Shown in pieces: positions 16,354-25,042 of a stretch of DNA of 64,000 nucleotides; within the stretch, counting starts at the first letter, position 1, and every line of letters starts with the position of its first letter. A program made the translations under genes and the position numbers. Origin of the DNA: Qipengyuania sphaerica (GTDB lineage Bacteria; Pseudomonadota; Alphaproteobacteria; Sphingomonadales; Sphingomonadaceae). The notes beneath the pieces were generated by a model. It was not told the DNA's origin. It did no database searches and saw nothing but the letters and a program-made list of their open reading frames with translations. The stretch spans positions 186,001 to 250,000 of the forward strand of contig NZ_JAIGNR010000003.1 in assembly GCF_019711595.1 (NCBI RefSeq), in the 5' to 3' direction.

Positions 16354-16983
16354 ATGGATTTTAAATGGGTTGCGCCGGTGATGGCGCTCGCGCTTGCCGG
16401 ATGCGGAGGCGGTAACTCGCGGGACTTCACCATTGCGGTCGACGGACAGCGCGCCGACGTGGTCCAGGAATTTGTCAATATGCAGCCGGGCCTCGACCTG
16501 CCGGGTGTGCGCGCGATCACCATGGAATCGGACGGACCCAGCCTGACTTTCACCATTCCGAGCGCCGAAGGCTATGACGACGGCGAAGTGAGGATGGACT
16601 TCGCGCAGAACGGTAAGCGCACGATGATCGACGTCTCGGTCGACGTGCCGAAGATCATGATGGGCGGAGCCCAGTTCCTGAGCGAGGAGCTAGTCGAGAA
16701 AGAGCTCGAAAAGAACCTGCGCGATTGGGCGGAACGCTACAGTACCAGCCCGAACGCCAGCGTCGCCGAATTCGAGACGAACCTCGGGATCGTCGCTATC
16801 GCGGCACAGCGGGTCGATGTGGACAATATCGTCGCCAATCACGGCGCCGGGATGGATTTTGCCGCATGGGAAGGCGAAATGAGCGGCTGGGGCGAAGACA
16901 GCTCCTTGCCCGAAGGGGACTACGGCTCGGACAGTGGTTGGGCCGAATCCGGCGACGATGGCGGCTGGGGCGCCGGGCAATAA
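16354..16983 (+). CDS. Hypothetical lipoprotein with Gly/Asp/Trp-rich tail
   Basis: I do not recognise a named domain. The 209-residue protein starts with a short lipoprotein signal (MDFKWVAPVMALALAGCGGG; lipobox LALAGC, Cys18), so it should be lipid-anchored. The middle is a mixed alpha/beta region. The last 40 residues are low-complexity and acidic (SGWGEDSSLPEG, GSDSGWAESGDDGGWG), probably disordered. GGGGG precedes the ATG. The stop is 6 bp from that of the convergent glycosyltransferase. Confidence 0.75.
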   Translation: MDFKWVAPVMALALAGCGGGNSRDFTIAVDGQRADVVQEFVNMQPGLDLPGVRAITMESDGPSLTFTIPSAEGYDDGEVRMDFAQNGKRTMIDVSVDVPKIMMGGAQFLSEELVEKELEKNLRDWAERYSTSPNASVAEFETNLGIVAIAAQRVDVDNIVANHGAGMDFAAWEGEMSGWGEDSSLPEGDYGSDSGWAESGDDGGWGAGQ

Positions 16984-16989
16984 GGCCGC

Positions 16990-18066
16990 TCAGGCGGGTA
17001 GCGGATCGTCGTCGAGCGCGGCGAGACCTGCAAGGAATTGCTCGGTCGCCGCCTTCCAGCTGAACTTCGCACCGTAATCGGCGCAGCTGCGGCGATCGCA
17101 ATAGAGCGCCGCATCGATCGCGCGGTCGAGGTTTTCGGACAGCGCGCCGACCTCGTCGACCACGATATCGTTGGGGCCGGCCACCGGATAAGCCGCGACG
17201 GGCGTGCCGCAGGCCAGCGCCTCGATCATGACGAGACCGAAGGTATCGGTGCGGCTGGGGAAGACGAACACGTCGGCCCCGGCGTAACACCCGGCGAGCT
17301 CCGCGCCCGACTTGCGACCGAGGAAGGTGGCCTCGGGGTATTTGCGCATGAGACGCTCGAGCGCTGGCCCATCGCCGACGATCACCTTGCTGCCCGGGTG
17401 CTTCGCCTCGAGGAAGGCCTCGATATTCTTCTCTACCGCCACGCGGCCGACATAGAGCTGGATGGGGCGCGGAAGGTCGGCATATTCCGCAGGCGGACGG
17501 GCGGTCGGCTCGAAACAGGCAAGGTCGACGCCGCGCGTCCAGTGATGGAGCTTTTCCAGCCCGTGCGTGCGCAGTTCGCACCGGATGCTTTCGGTGGCGA
17601 CGAGCACGCGCCGTGCGGGCGCATGGAACCACTCGATATACCGCCAGAACCATCTGGCCGGCAGATGCGTGCGACGCGCGACATATTCGGGAAACTGCGT
17701 GTGATAGGCGGTCGTGAACTTCGTGCCGGTTCGCGCGCAATAGCGGCGTGCCGCCATGCCCAGCGGGCCTTCGGTGGCGATGTGAATCGCTTGCGGGGCA
17801 AATTCGCGCAATTTCTTCGAAACAGCCCCCGGAGGGCTGATTGCCAAGCGAATTTCAGGATACGTCGGGCAGGGAAAAGAGGCGAACTGGTCGGGCGACA
17901 CGACCATGACGTCATGCCCCATCTCGCGCAGGATCTCGCAGGTGGTGGTGAGCGTGCGCACCACGCCGTTCATCTGCGGCAGCCAGGCGTCTGTGACGAT
18001 TGCGATGCGCTGGGGCGGCTGCGTCACGACACGCGGCGCGGGCATGCCGTCTTCGGGCAACTTCAC
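16990..18066 (-). CDS. GT4-family glycosyltransferase
   Basis: The protein would transfer a sugar from a nucleotide donor to a lipid or glycan acceptor at the inner membrane. The 358-residue chain has the two-domain GT-B arrangement, with WLPQMNGVVRT near the N-terminus and the C-terminal donor site LYVGRVAVEKN, PSRTDTFGLVMIEALACGTPVAAY (the EX7E-type motif). Relatives include SqdX/MgtA-like glucuronosyl or mannosyl transferases acting on diacylglycerol; the exact substrate is unknown. GTG start at 18066 overlaps the stop of the LpxH-like phosphatase gene (GTGA), so the two are translationally coupled and probably act together in glycolipid synthesis. Confidence 0.85.
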   Translation of the reverse strand: MKLPEDGMPAPRVVTQPPQRIAIVTDAWLPQMNGVVRTLTTTCEILREMGHDVMVVSPDQFASFPCPTYPEIRLAISPPGAVSKKLREFAPQAIHIATEGPLGMAARRYCARTGTKFTTAYHTQFPEYVARRTHLPARWFWRYIEWFHAPARRVLVATESIRCELRTHGLEKLHHWTRGVDLACFEPTARPPAEYADLPRPIQLYVGRVAVEKNIEAFLEAKHPGSKVIVGDGPALERLMRKYPEATFLGRKSGAELAGCYAGADVFVFPSRTDTFGLVMIEALACGTPVAAYPVAGPNDIVVDEVGALSENLDRAIDAALYCDRRSCADYGAKFSWKAATEQFLAGLAALDDDPLPA

Positions 18067-18950
18067 GCAGCCTCCAGCTCTTTACCGGCTGCCTGCTCCT
18101 GGCGGGCAGCGACGACGTCGGGCCAGTGCAACAGCTCCATCGTACCGTCGAAATGCTCGACCAGCGCATTGCAGCCCTCGACCCAGTCGCCGTCGTTGAA
18201 ATATTCGACCTTGCGGCCCCCATGCAGAAAATCGCGGATTTCGGCGGTGTGGATGTGCCCGCAGACGACACCATCGACTCCGCGCTCTCCGGCTGCTCGG
18301 GCGACAACCTCCTCATATTTCGAGATAAACTCGACGGCGTTCTTGACCTTGTGCTTGGCCGCCTTGCTGATCGACCAGTAAGGCAGGCCAAGCAGCTTGC
18401 GGATCGCAGCGACCCAGCCGTTCAGCTTCATCATCATGTGGTAAAGAGCGTCACCCACGAAGGCGAGCCAGCGGTGCGCGAGCATGATCGTGTCGAATTC
18501 ATCGCCGTGCAGCACCATCAGCTTGCGCCCGTCGGCGGTCTCGTGGAAGGCGGCGCGCAGGATCTCGACCCCCCCGAAGTTCATGCCCGAAAAGGGCCGG
18601 ATCATCTCGTCATGATTACCCGGGATGTAGACGATCCGCGTGCCGCGCCTGGCACGCTTGAGGATGCGCCAGACGATGTCGTTGTGTTCGGGCGGCCAGT
18701 AGAACTTCTTCTTCAGCCGCCAGCCATCGATAATGTCGCCGACGAGGTACATGGTCTCGCTGTCGGTATGGTCGAGGAAGTCGATCAGCAGCTCGGCATT
18801 GCAGCCCTTGGTGCCGAGATGGACGTCGCTGATCCAGATCGTGCGATATTCCTGCCGCTCGCCATGCGTGCGTTCAGGAACGCTCGGTTCGACCGGCGGG
18901 AAACCGGCGACATTGGTGAAGGCGGAAAGGTCCTTGGGCAGCTGGGTCAT
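18063..18950 (-). CDS. UDP-2,3-diacylglucosamine diphosphatase-like metallophosphatase
   Basis: This is a calcineurin-like phosphoesterase with all five metal-binding blocks: SDVHLG (41-46), GDIIDGW, GNHDE, HGDEFD and GHIHTAEI. It belongs to the LpxH-related group that is often paired with a glycosyltransferase, as here. It could make lipid X for lipid A, or cleave another pyrophosphate. At 295 residues it is longer than classical LpxH (about 240), with extra N- and C-terminal segments, so I would not call it lpxH outright. Confidence 0.82.
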   Translation of the reverse strand: MTQLPKDLSAFTNVAGFPPVEPSVPERTHGERQEYRTIWISDVHLGTKGCNAELLIDFLDHTDSETMYLVGDIIDGWRLKKKFYWPPEHNDIVWRILKRARRGTRIVYIPGNHDEMIRPFSGMNFGGVEILRAAFHETADGRKLMVLHGDEFDTIMLAHRWLAFVGDALYHMMMKLNGWVAAIRKLLGLPYWSISKAAKHKVKNAVEFISKYEEVVARAAGERGVDGVVCGHIHTAEIRDFLHGGRKVEYFNDGDWVEGCNALVEHFDGTMELLHWPDVVAARQEQAAGKELEAA

Positions 18951-19050
18951 GGGAAATCTCCCGAAGCTCTATCGGGAGTTCCATGGCAGCCAATTGTTAC
19001 AGGCGATTCACATTTCCGTTACGGAACAGAGACTTTGCGACAGTCTGGCG

Positions 19051-20040
19051 TCACTCCGCCGGGCGAACTTCGAGCACGATCTTGCCGATGTGATCGCCAC
19101 CTTCCATGCGCCTGTGCGCCTCGGCGACCTCCGAAAGGGGGAAGGTCTGGTCCATAACGGGGGAAATGGTGCGATCCTCGAACAGCGGCCAGGCATGGCT
19201 GTAGATTTCGTCTGCGAGCAGCGCCTTGAATTCGTCTGAGCGCGGGCGGAGCGTCGACCCGGTCAACGTCTGCCGCTTGCTCATCAGCTTGGCCATGTTG
19301 ATGGTCGCCTGCAGGCCGCCGAGCACTGCGATGGTCACATGGCGGCCATCCACCGCGAGGCAGTCGAGATTGCGCTGGACATAGTCGCCCGACACCATGT
19401 CGAGAATGACGTCGGCACCCTTTCCGCCGGTGAAGTCATTGACCTTTTCGACGAAGTCTTCCGTCTTGTAATTGATCGCAAGGTCCGCGCCCAACTCACG
19501 GGCGGCATTACATTTTTCCTCGCTCCCGGCGGTGGTGATGACGGTTAGCTCGAAGGCCTTGGCGAGCTGGATCGCCATGGTACCGATGCCGGAGGTGCCG
19601 CCATGCACGAGCAGCGTCTCGCCATCCATGGCAAAGCCGCGTTCGAAGACATTATGCCAGACGGTAAAGAGCGTTTCGGGGATCGCGGCTGCATCGACCA
19701 TGTCCATATGGCGCGGCACGGCGAGGCAATGCGCTGCATGAGCGAGGCAGTATTCGGCATAGCCCCCGCCGCTCACCAGTGCGCAGACGCGACGGTTGAG
19801 CATCTCCGGCGCGACACCCTTGCCGATGGCGACGACCTTGCCCGACACTTCGAGCCCGGGAATCGGCGAAGCGCCCGGCGGCGGCGGATAGAAGCCCTGC
19901 CGCTGGATGACGTCGGGACGATTCACCCCTGCATGGCTGACCTCGATCAGCACCTGCATCTCGCCCGGCTCGGGAAGTGGAAGCGTTTCGGGCCGGAAAA
20001 CCTCGGGTCCGCCTGGATTGTCGTAACCCATTGCAGTCAT
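19051..20040 (-). CDS. NAD(P)H-quinone oxidoreductase, zinc-free MDR family (PIG3-like)
   Basis: The protein belongs to the medium-chain dehydrogenase/reductase superfamily, quinone-oxidoreductase branch, which reduces quinones with NADPH. The 329-residue chain has the N-terminal barrel (HAGVNRPDVIQRQGFYPPPPG) and the Rossmann motif HGGTSGIGTMAIQLAK. It lacks the structural-zinc Cys cluster. The chosen ATG at 20040 gives MTAMGYDNPGGPEV; a longer upstream reading has no family resemblance. Physiological substrate is unknown. Confidence 0.87.
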   Translation of the reverse strand: MTAMGYDNPGGPEVFRPETLPLPEPGEMQVLIEVSHAGVNRPDVIQRQGFYPPPPGASPIPGLEVSGKVVAIGKGVAPEMLNRRVCALVSGGGYAEYCLAHAAHCLAVPRHMDMVDAAAIPETLFTVWHNVFERGFAMDGETLLVHGGTSGIGTMAIQLAKAFELTVITTAGSEEKCNAARELGADLAINYKTEDFVEKVNDFTGGKGADVILDMVSGDYVQRNLDCLAVDGRHVTIAVLGGLQATINMAKLMSKRQTLTGSTLRPRSDEFKALLADEIYSHAWPLFEDRTISPVMDQTFPLSEVAEAHRRMEGGDHIGKIVLEVRPAE

Positions 20041-20164
20041 TGTGTCGGGTAAGCCGGTCGCCAAATCTGCCCCCTGATTTCTTGCGCCTGTACGCCTAGG
20101 AAACGGTGCATTACCGCGCAGGCGGATTGACAGCAACCGGCGGTTTACGGATTGTGCGGCTGCA

Positions 20165-20365
20165 ATGGATGAAGACGACCGTCCGCGCCCCAAGGGCGAT
20201 GCCGCGAGCAAGCTCGCCGCCGAGGATCTCGGCCCCTATTCGCAGGACGAGCTCTCCGAACGCATCGCCATTCTAGAAGCCGAGATCGAGCGGGTGAAAA
20301 CACACCGCGAAAAGGCCGCAGCGCACCGTGACGCCGCCGACGCGCTGTTCGGGCGAAAGAGCTAG
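20165..20365 (+). CDS. DUF1192 small protein
   Basis: This 66-residue acidic and basic protein has no signal peptide. Its second half (SQDELSERIAILEAEIERVKTHREKAAAHRDAADALF) is a predicted coiled coil, the hallmark of the alphaproteobacterial DUF1192 family, whose function is not known. It starts with ATG at 20165, 124 bp from the divergent oxidoreductase. A weak hairpin GCGGCAAGGT/ACCTGCCGC stands just after its stop. Confidence 0.8.
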   Translation: MDEDDRPRPKGDAASKLAAEDLGPYSQDELSERIAILEAEIERVKTHREKAAAHRDAADALFGRKS

Positions 20366-20496
20366 TCATGCGGCAAGGTCTTAAAACCTGCCGCCTCACC
20401 CCCATATCTTCGGAACATACAGCTTTGGCTAACCTTCATCAGGTAGCCTCACTCTATCTCGCAAGCCCGCGAGTCCTTCGGAAAGCAGAGTCGTAA

Positions 20497-22899
20497 ATGC
20501 CCAGTTTTGCCGCAAACCTCGAAAAGACCCTCCACGCCGCATTGACCGATGCGGGTGAGCGACGTCACGAATACGCCACGCTCGAGCATTTGCTGCTCGC
20601 GCTGATCGGCGACGAGGACGCGTCGGCGGTAATGACCGCATGCGGTGTCGATACGGGCGAATTGTCGGCGGTGGTGAAGCAATATCTCGAGCAGGAATAC
20701 CAGTCGCTGAAGAGCGAGGAAGGCTCCGACCCGCAGCCGACTGCCGGCTTCCAGCGCGTGATCCAGCGCGCGATCCTGCATGTCCAGTCCTCTGGCAAGG
20801 ATACGGTGACCGGCGCCAACGTGCTTGTGGCGCTGTTCTCCGAGCGTGACAGCTATGCGGTCTATTTCCTCCAGCAGCAGGACATGAGCCGCCTGGATGC
20901 GGTGAGCTATATCAGCCACGGCATCGGCAAGGGCGGCAAGCAGGTCGAAGGCAAGCCGCCGCAGGGCGCGGAAGAAGCGCAGTCCGGCGGCGAGCCGGGA
21001 GCGGAAGGCGGGAAGGCTGCCGACAAGAAGGAAACCGCACTCGACCAGTTTACGGTCAATTTGAACCAAAAAGCCGAGGACGGGCGCATCGACCCGCTGA
21101 TCGGCCGCGGCCCCGAAGTCGACCGCACGGTGCAGATCCTCTGCCGCCGCTCGAAGAACAACCCGCTCTATGTGGGCGATCCGGGCGTCGGCAAGACCGC
21201 GATTGCCGAGGGCCTCGCGCGCAAGATCGTCGAGGGCGACGTTCCCGAAGTGCTCGAAGATGCGATCATCTATTCGCTCGACATGGGCGCGCTCCTGGCC
21301 GGTACGCGCTATCGCGGCGATTTCGAGGAGCGGCTGAAGCAGGTCGTCAACGAACTCGAGGGCATGCCCGAGGCGATCCTCTTCATCGACGAGATCCACA
21401 CGGTCATCGGTGCCGGCGCGACCAGCGGCGGGGCGATGGATGCCTCGAACCTGTTGAAGCCCGCGCTCTCCAGCGGCGCTATCCGCTGCATCGGTTCGAC
21501 CACCTACAAGGAATTCCGCAACCACTTCGAAAAGGACCGCGCGCTGCTGCGGCGCTTCCAGAAGATCGACGTCAACGAACCGACGATCGAGGATACGGTT
21601 GCGATCCTGAAGGGCCTGCGGTCGGCCTTCGAGGAGCATCACAAGGTCAAGTATACGCCCGATGCGATCAAGACCGCGGTCGAACTCTCGGCGCGCTACA
21701 TCAACGACCGCAAGCTGCCCGACAAGGCGATCGACGTGATCGACGAAGTGGGCGCGATGCAGATGCTGGTTCCGCCCAGCCGTCGAAAGAAGAAGATCAC
21801 CGCGAAGGAAATCGAAGCCGTGATCGCGACCATGGCGCGTATCCCTCCGAAATCCGTCAGCTCGGACGACAAGAAGGCACTGCAGAACCTCGACCGCGAC
21901 CTGAAGCACGTGGTGTTCGGACAGGACGCTGCCGTCGACAAGCTTGCGACCGCGATGAAGCTCTCCCGCGCAGGCCTGCGCGATCCGGATAAGCCGATCG
22001 GCTCGTTCCTGTTCTCCGGCCCCACCGGCGTCGGCAAGACAGAGGTCGCGCGCCAGCTCGCCAGCATCATGGGAATCGAGTTGAAGCGCTTCGACATGTC
22101 CGAATATATGGAGCGCCACAGCGTCTCGCGCCTGATCGGTGCGCCTCCGGGCTATGTCGGCTACGACCAGGGCGGGCTGCTCACCGATGCCATCGACCAG
22201 AACCCGCACTGCGTGCTGCTGCTCGATGAAATCGAAAAGGCGCATCCCGACCTCTTCAACATCCTGCTGCAGGTGATGGATAACGGCCGCCTGACCGACC
22301 ATCACGGCAAGACGGTCGATTTCCGCAACGTGGTGCTCATCATGACCACCAATGCGGGTGCGTCCGACATGGCCAAGCAGGGCATCGGTTTCGGCGACGT
22401 GTCGAAGGAAGATGCGAGCGAGGAAGCGGTGAAGCGGATGTTCACGCCGGAATTCCGCAATCGCCTCGATGCCATCGTGCCCTTCGGCTATCTCGGCAAG
22501 AGCACTGTCGCCCGCGTGGTCGACAAGTTCATCCTCCAGCTCGAACTGCAGCTGGCCGAACAGAACGTCGACATCCAGTTCGACAAGGAAAGCCGCGCAT
22601 GGCTGGCCGACAAGGGCTATGACAAGCTCTACGGGGCGCGCCCGATGGGCCGCCTGATCCAGGAAAAGATCAAGCAGCCGCTCGCCGAAGAACTGCTTTT
22701 CGGCAAGCTGGCCGATGGCGGCGAGGTGTCGGTGACGATGAAGGATGGCAAGCCCGCCTTCCAGCTCACCCCCGCCCCGCCCAAGGCCGCACCGAAGCGT
22801 AAGGCTGCGGCAAAGAAGAAGCCCGCGCCGAAGAAAAAACCCGATGCCGGGGCGAGCGAAGGGCCGGAGGCAAAGGACGGAGGCAAGGACAAGGGCTGA
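20497..22899 (+). CDS. clpA: ATP-dependent Clp protease ATP-binding subunit ClpA
   Basis: ClpA unfolds substrates, including N-degron proteins, and feeds them to ClpP. The 800-residue protein has the N-terminal Clp repeat domain (1-145), a Walker A GDPGVGKT (about 227) with LLAGTRYRGDFEERL, a second Walker A GPTGVGKT (about 508) with LLDEIEKAHPD, and a ClpP-docking IGF loop (GIGFGDVS, about 628). Unlike Escherichia coli ClpA (758 residues) it ends in a tail of about 50 residues rich in Lys, Ala and Pro (KAAPKRKAAAKKKPAPKKKP). The adaptor gene clpS, normally just upstream, is not here. A terminator hairpin follows. Confidence 0.96.
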   Translation: MPSFAANLEKTLHAALTDAGERRHEYATLEHLLLALIGDEDASAVMTACGVDTGELSAVVKQYLEQEYQSLKSEEGSDPQPTAGFQRVIQRAILHVQSSGKDTVTGANVLVALFSERDSYAVYFLQQQDMSRLDAVSYISHGIGKGGKQVEGKPPQGAEEAQSGGEPGAEGGKAADKKETALDQFTVNLNQKAEDGRIDPLIGRGPEVDRTVQILCRRSKNNPLYVGDPGVGKTAIAEGLARKIVEGDVPEVLEDAIIYSLDMGALLAGTRYRGDFEERLKQVVNELEGMPEAILFIDEIHTVIGAGATSGGAMDASNLLKPALSSGAIRCIGSTTYKEFRNHFEKDRALLRRFQKIDVNEPTIEDTVAILKGLRSAFEEHHKVKYTPDAIKTAVELSARYINDRKLPDKAIDVIDEVGAMQMLVPPSRRKKKITAKEIEAVIATMARIPPKSVSSDDKKALQNLDRDLKHVVFGQDAAVDKLATAMKLSRAGLRDPDKPIGSFLFSGPTGVGKTEVARQLASIMGIELKRFDMSEYMERHSVSRLIGAPPGYVGYDQGGLLTDAIDQNPHCVLLLDEIEKAHPDLFNILLQVMDNGRLTDHHGKTVDFRNVVLIMTTNAGASDMAKQGIGFGDVSKEDASEEAVKRMFTPEFRNRLDAIVPFGYLGKSTVARVVDKFILQLELQLAEQNVDIQFDKESRAWLADKGYDKLYGARPMGRLIQEKIKQPLAEELLFGKLADGGEVSVTMKDGKPAFQLTPAPPKAAPKRKAAAKKKPAPKKKPDAGASEGPEAKDGGKDKG

Positions 22900-22935
22900 T
22901 ACAAGCCGCTGGCCTACCCCGCCGGAATGTGATTG

Positions 22936-22967
22936 AACCTCCCCCGCACCTGCAGGGGAGGTTTTTT
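22936..22967 (+). terminator. Terminator of clpA overlapping the next gene's Shine-Dalgarno
   Basis: A perfect 9-bp stem AACCTCCCC/GGGGAGGTT (22936-22944 with 22955-22963) is followed by TTTT. The 3' arm contains GGGGAGG, which is also the ribosome-binding site at optimal distance from the S9 peptidase ATG at 22969, so folding would both terminate transcription and hide that site. Confidence 0.75.
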
Positions 22968-22968
22968 C

Positions 22969-25008
22969 ATGCGTTTCGCCTTTTTCGTTGCCGCTTTTCT
23001 CGGCCTTGCCGCCCCGGCATTGGCCCAGGATGCGCCCGCGCGCCATTTCACCGTCGACGACATCTTCGGCCTGACCGTAGCCGCCGATCCGCAGATAAGC
23101 CCTGATGGCAAGCGCATCGCGTACGTTCGCCGCACCAACGACATCATGACCGATGCTGCCGTCAGTTCGATCTGGATGATCGACATCGCCAGCGGTGCGC
23201 AGACCCCGCTGGTCACCGGCGAAGGCTCGCATGTCAGCCCGCGCTGGTCGCCCGACGGGACGCGGCTTGCCTATGTTTCGACCGAAAGCGGCGGCGGGCC
23301 CGAACTGCATGTCCGCTGGATGGCGAGCGGCGAAAGCGCAAATGTGACCGCGCTCCCCGAAGCGCCTTTCGCTATCAGCTGGTCTCCCGATGGCAAGCAG
23401 ATCGCCTACACGGCCCGCGTGCCGGGCGAAGGCCTCAAGCTTGGAAAGATGCCGGCCAAGCCCGAAGGCGCGACCTGGAAAGAGCCGCTGCAGATCTACG
23501 ACAAGGTGACCTATCGTTCCGATGGTGGCGGCTATGGCAAACCCGGCACTGCGCAACTGTTCGTGGTCGACGCGATTGGCGGCGCACCCCGCCAGCTTAC
23601 CTTCGGCCAGTATGACAACGGTGGCGGTGTCGAATGGAGCCCCGACGGGCGCACCATCCTCTTTTCGGCCAATCGCCGCGAGGATTGGGAGCTCGAACCC
23701 TTAGGCAGTGAGATTTATGCCCTTGACGTCGCCAGCGGCGGCATTCGCGCACTGACAAGCCGCAACGGGCCCGATGAAGGCCCGCAATTCTCTCCCGACG
23801 GGCGGCGCATCGCTTATCTCGGTTTCGACGATGTCGGCAATGCCTTCGACCAGACCAATCTTTACGTGATGGATGCCGACGGCTCCAATTCGCGCCAGCT
23901 GGCCGCCAGCCTTGATCGCGGGTTCGACGGGCTCGAATGGACCGACGCCGGGCTGTACGCCAGTTTCGAGGAGGACGGGCAGCACCGAGTGGCGAAGATC
24001 GGGATGAACGGTAGGGTCGATCGCTCACCGGCACGCATTGGGAGCACCTATTACGCGTTGCCCTATACCGGCGGAGAGTGGTCGGTGAGCGAGAACGGGA
24101 CGCTGGCCTTCACCACGGCAAGCGCCACCCGCCCGACCGATATCGGCGTCACCACGCCGCGCGGCACCCGCCAGCTGACCCGGCTGAACGACACCAAACT
24201 GAGTGGCAAGGTCATGGGAGAGACCCGCGAACTGGCGGTCACCTCTCCCGATGGCACGACGATCCCCGCCTGGATCATGCTGCCGCCCGACTATGTCGCG
24301 GGTACGCGTGTGCCGCTGGTGCTCGAAATGCATGGCGGCCCCTATGCCGCATATGGTCCCGAATTCTCGGTGGATTACCAGCTCTATGGCGCGGCCGGAT
24401 ATGCCGTCGCCTTCGCCAACCCCGGCGGCTCGACCGGCTATGGTGAAGCCTTCGCCGACCGGATCGAAGACAATTACCCGATCAGCAATTACGACGAGCT
24501 GATGGCGGTGGTCGATGCGGCAATTGCGCAAGGCTTTGCCGATCCCGAAAACCTCTTCGTTACCGGCGGATCGGGCGGCGGCGTGCTGACGGCGTGGCTC
24601 GTCGGCAAGACCGATCGCTTTAAGGCGGCGGCAACGCATAAGCCGGTGATCAACTGGACCAGCCAGGCGCTGATGGCCGATGGGACCGCGTTCTTTGGGC
24701 GCTACTGGCTGGGTGCGCTTCCGTGGGAGAATCCAACGCATTACTGGGAGCGTTCGCCATTGAGCCTCGTCGGCAATGTGACGACCCCGACGCTTGTGCT
24801 GGTTGGTGCGGAGGATTACCGCACGCCGCGGAGCGAGGCCGAGCAGTATTACGGAGCTTTGAAGCTCGCTGGCGTCGATACCGCCTTGGTCGTCACACCG
24901 GGATCGAGCCACAACAATCTCAGCCAGAGCCCGAGCCAGCAGGCTGCGCGCACGACGGCCGTGATCGACTGGTTCGACAAATACCGGAAGGGCGACATCG
25001 CCGACTAG
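22969..25008 (+). CDS. S9-family prolyl oligopeptidase-like peptidase
   Basis: This is a probably exported acylaminoacyl- or dipeptidyl-peptidase-like enzyme. The 679-residue protein has a signal peptide (MRFAFFVAAFLGLAAPALAQ, cut after Ala-Gln near 20), a WD40-like beta-propeller (about 40-400, repeats such as SPDGKRIAY, SPDGTRLAY, SPDGRTILF), and a C-terminal alpha/beta hydrolase with Ser in VTGGSGGGV (about 534), Asp in VGAEDYRTP and His in GSSHNN. An in-frame ATG or GTG further upstream is not used because it would lie in the clpA terminator. Confidence 0.9.
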   Translation: MRFAFFVAAFLGLAAPALAQDAPARHFTVDDIFGLTVAADPQISPDGKRIAYVRRTNDIMTDAAVSSIWMIDIASGAQTPLVTGEGSHVSPRWSPDGTRLAYVSTESGGGPELHVRWMASGESANVTALPEAPFAISWSPDGKQIAYTARVPGEGLKLGKMPAKPEGATWKEPLQIYDKVTYRSDGGGYGKPGTAQLFVVDAIGGAPRQLTFGQYDNGGGVEWSPDGRTILFSANRREDWELEPLGSEIYALDVASGGIRALTSRNGPDEGPQFSPDGRRIAYLGFDDVGNAFDQTNLYVMDADGSNSRQLAASLDRGFDGLEWTDAGLYASFEEDGQHRVAKIGMNGRVDRSPARIGSTYYALPYTGGEWSVSENGTLAFTTASATRPTDIGVTTPRGTRQLTRLNDTKLSGKVMGETRELAVTSPDGTTIPAWIMLPPDYVAGTRVPLVLEMHGGPYAAYGPEFSVDYQLYGAAGYAVAFANPGGSTGYGEAFADRIEDNYPISNYDELMAVVDAAIAQGFADPENLFVTGGSGGGVLTAWLVGKTDRFKAAATHKPVINWTSQALMADGTAFFGRYWLGALPWENPTHYWERSPLSLVGNVTTPTLVLVGAEDYRTPRSEAEQYYGALKLAGVDTALVVTPGSSHNNLSQSPSQQAARTTAVIDWFDKYRKGDIAD

Positions 25009-25042
25009 GGATATAAGCGCGGCCCGCACCGTTGATCGGGCG

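Noticed and set aside
20449..23556. A 1035-codon open frame on the minus strand opposite clpA
   Set aside because: clpA on the plus strand has every expected motif; the antisense frame is rich in Arg/His/Leu/Asp repeats without domains, the usual mirror of GC-rich third-position codon bias.
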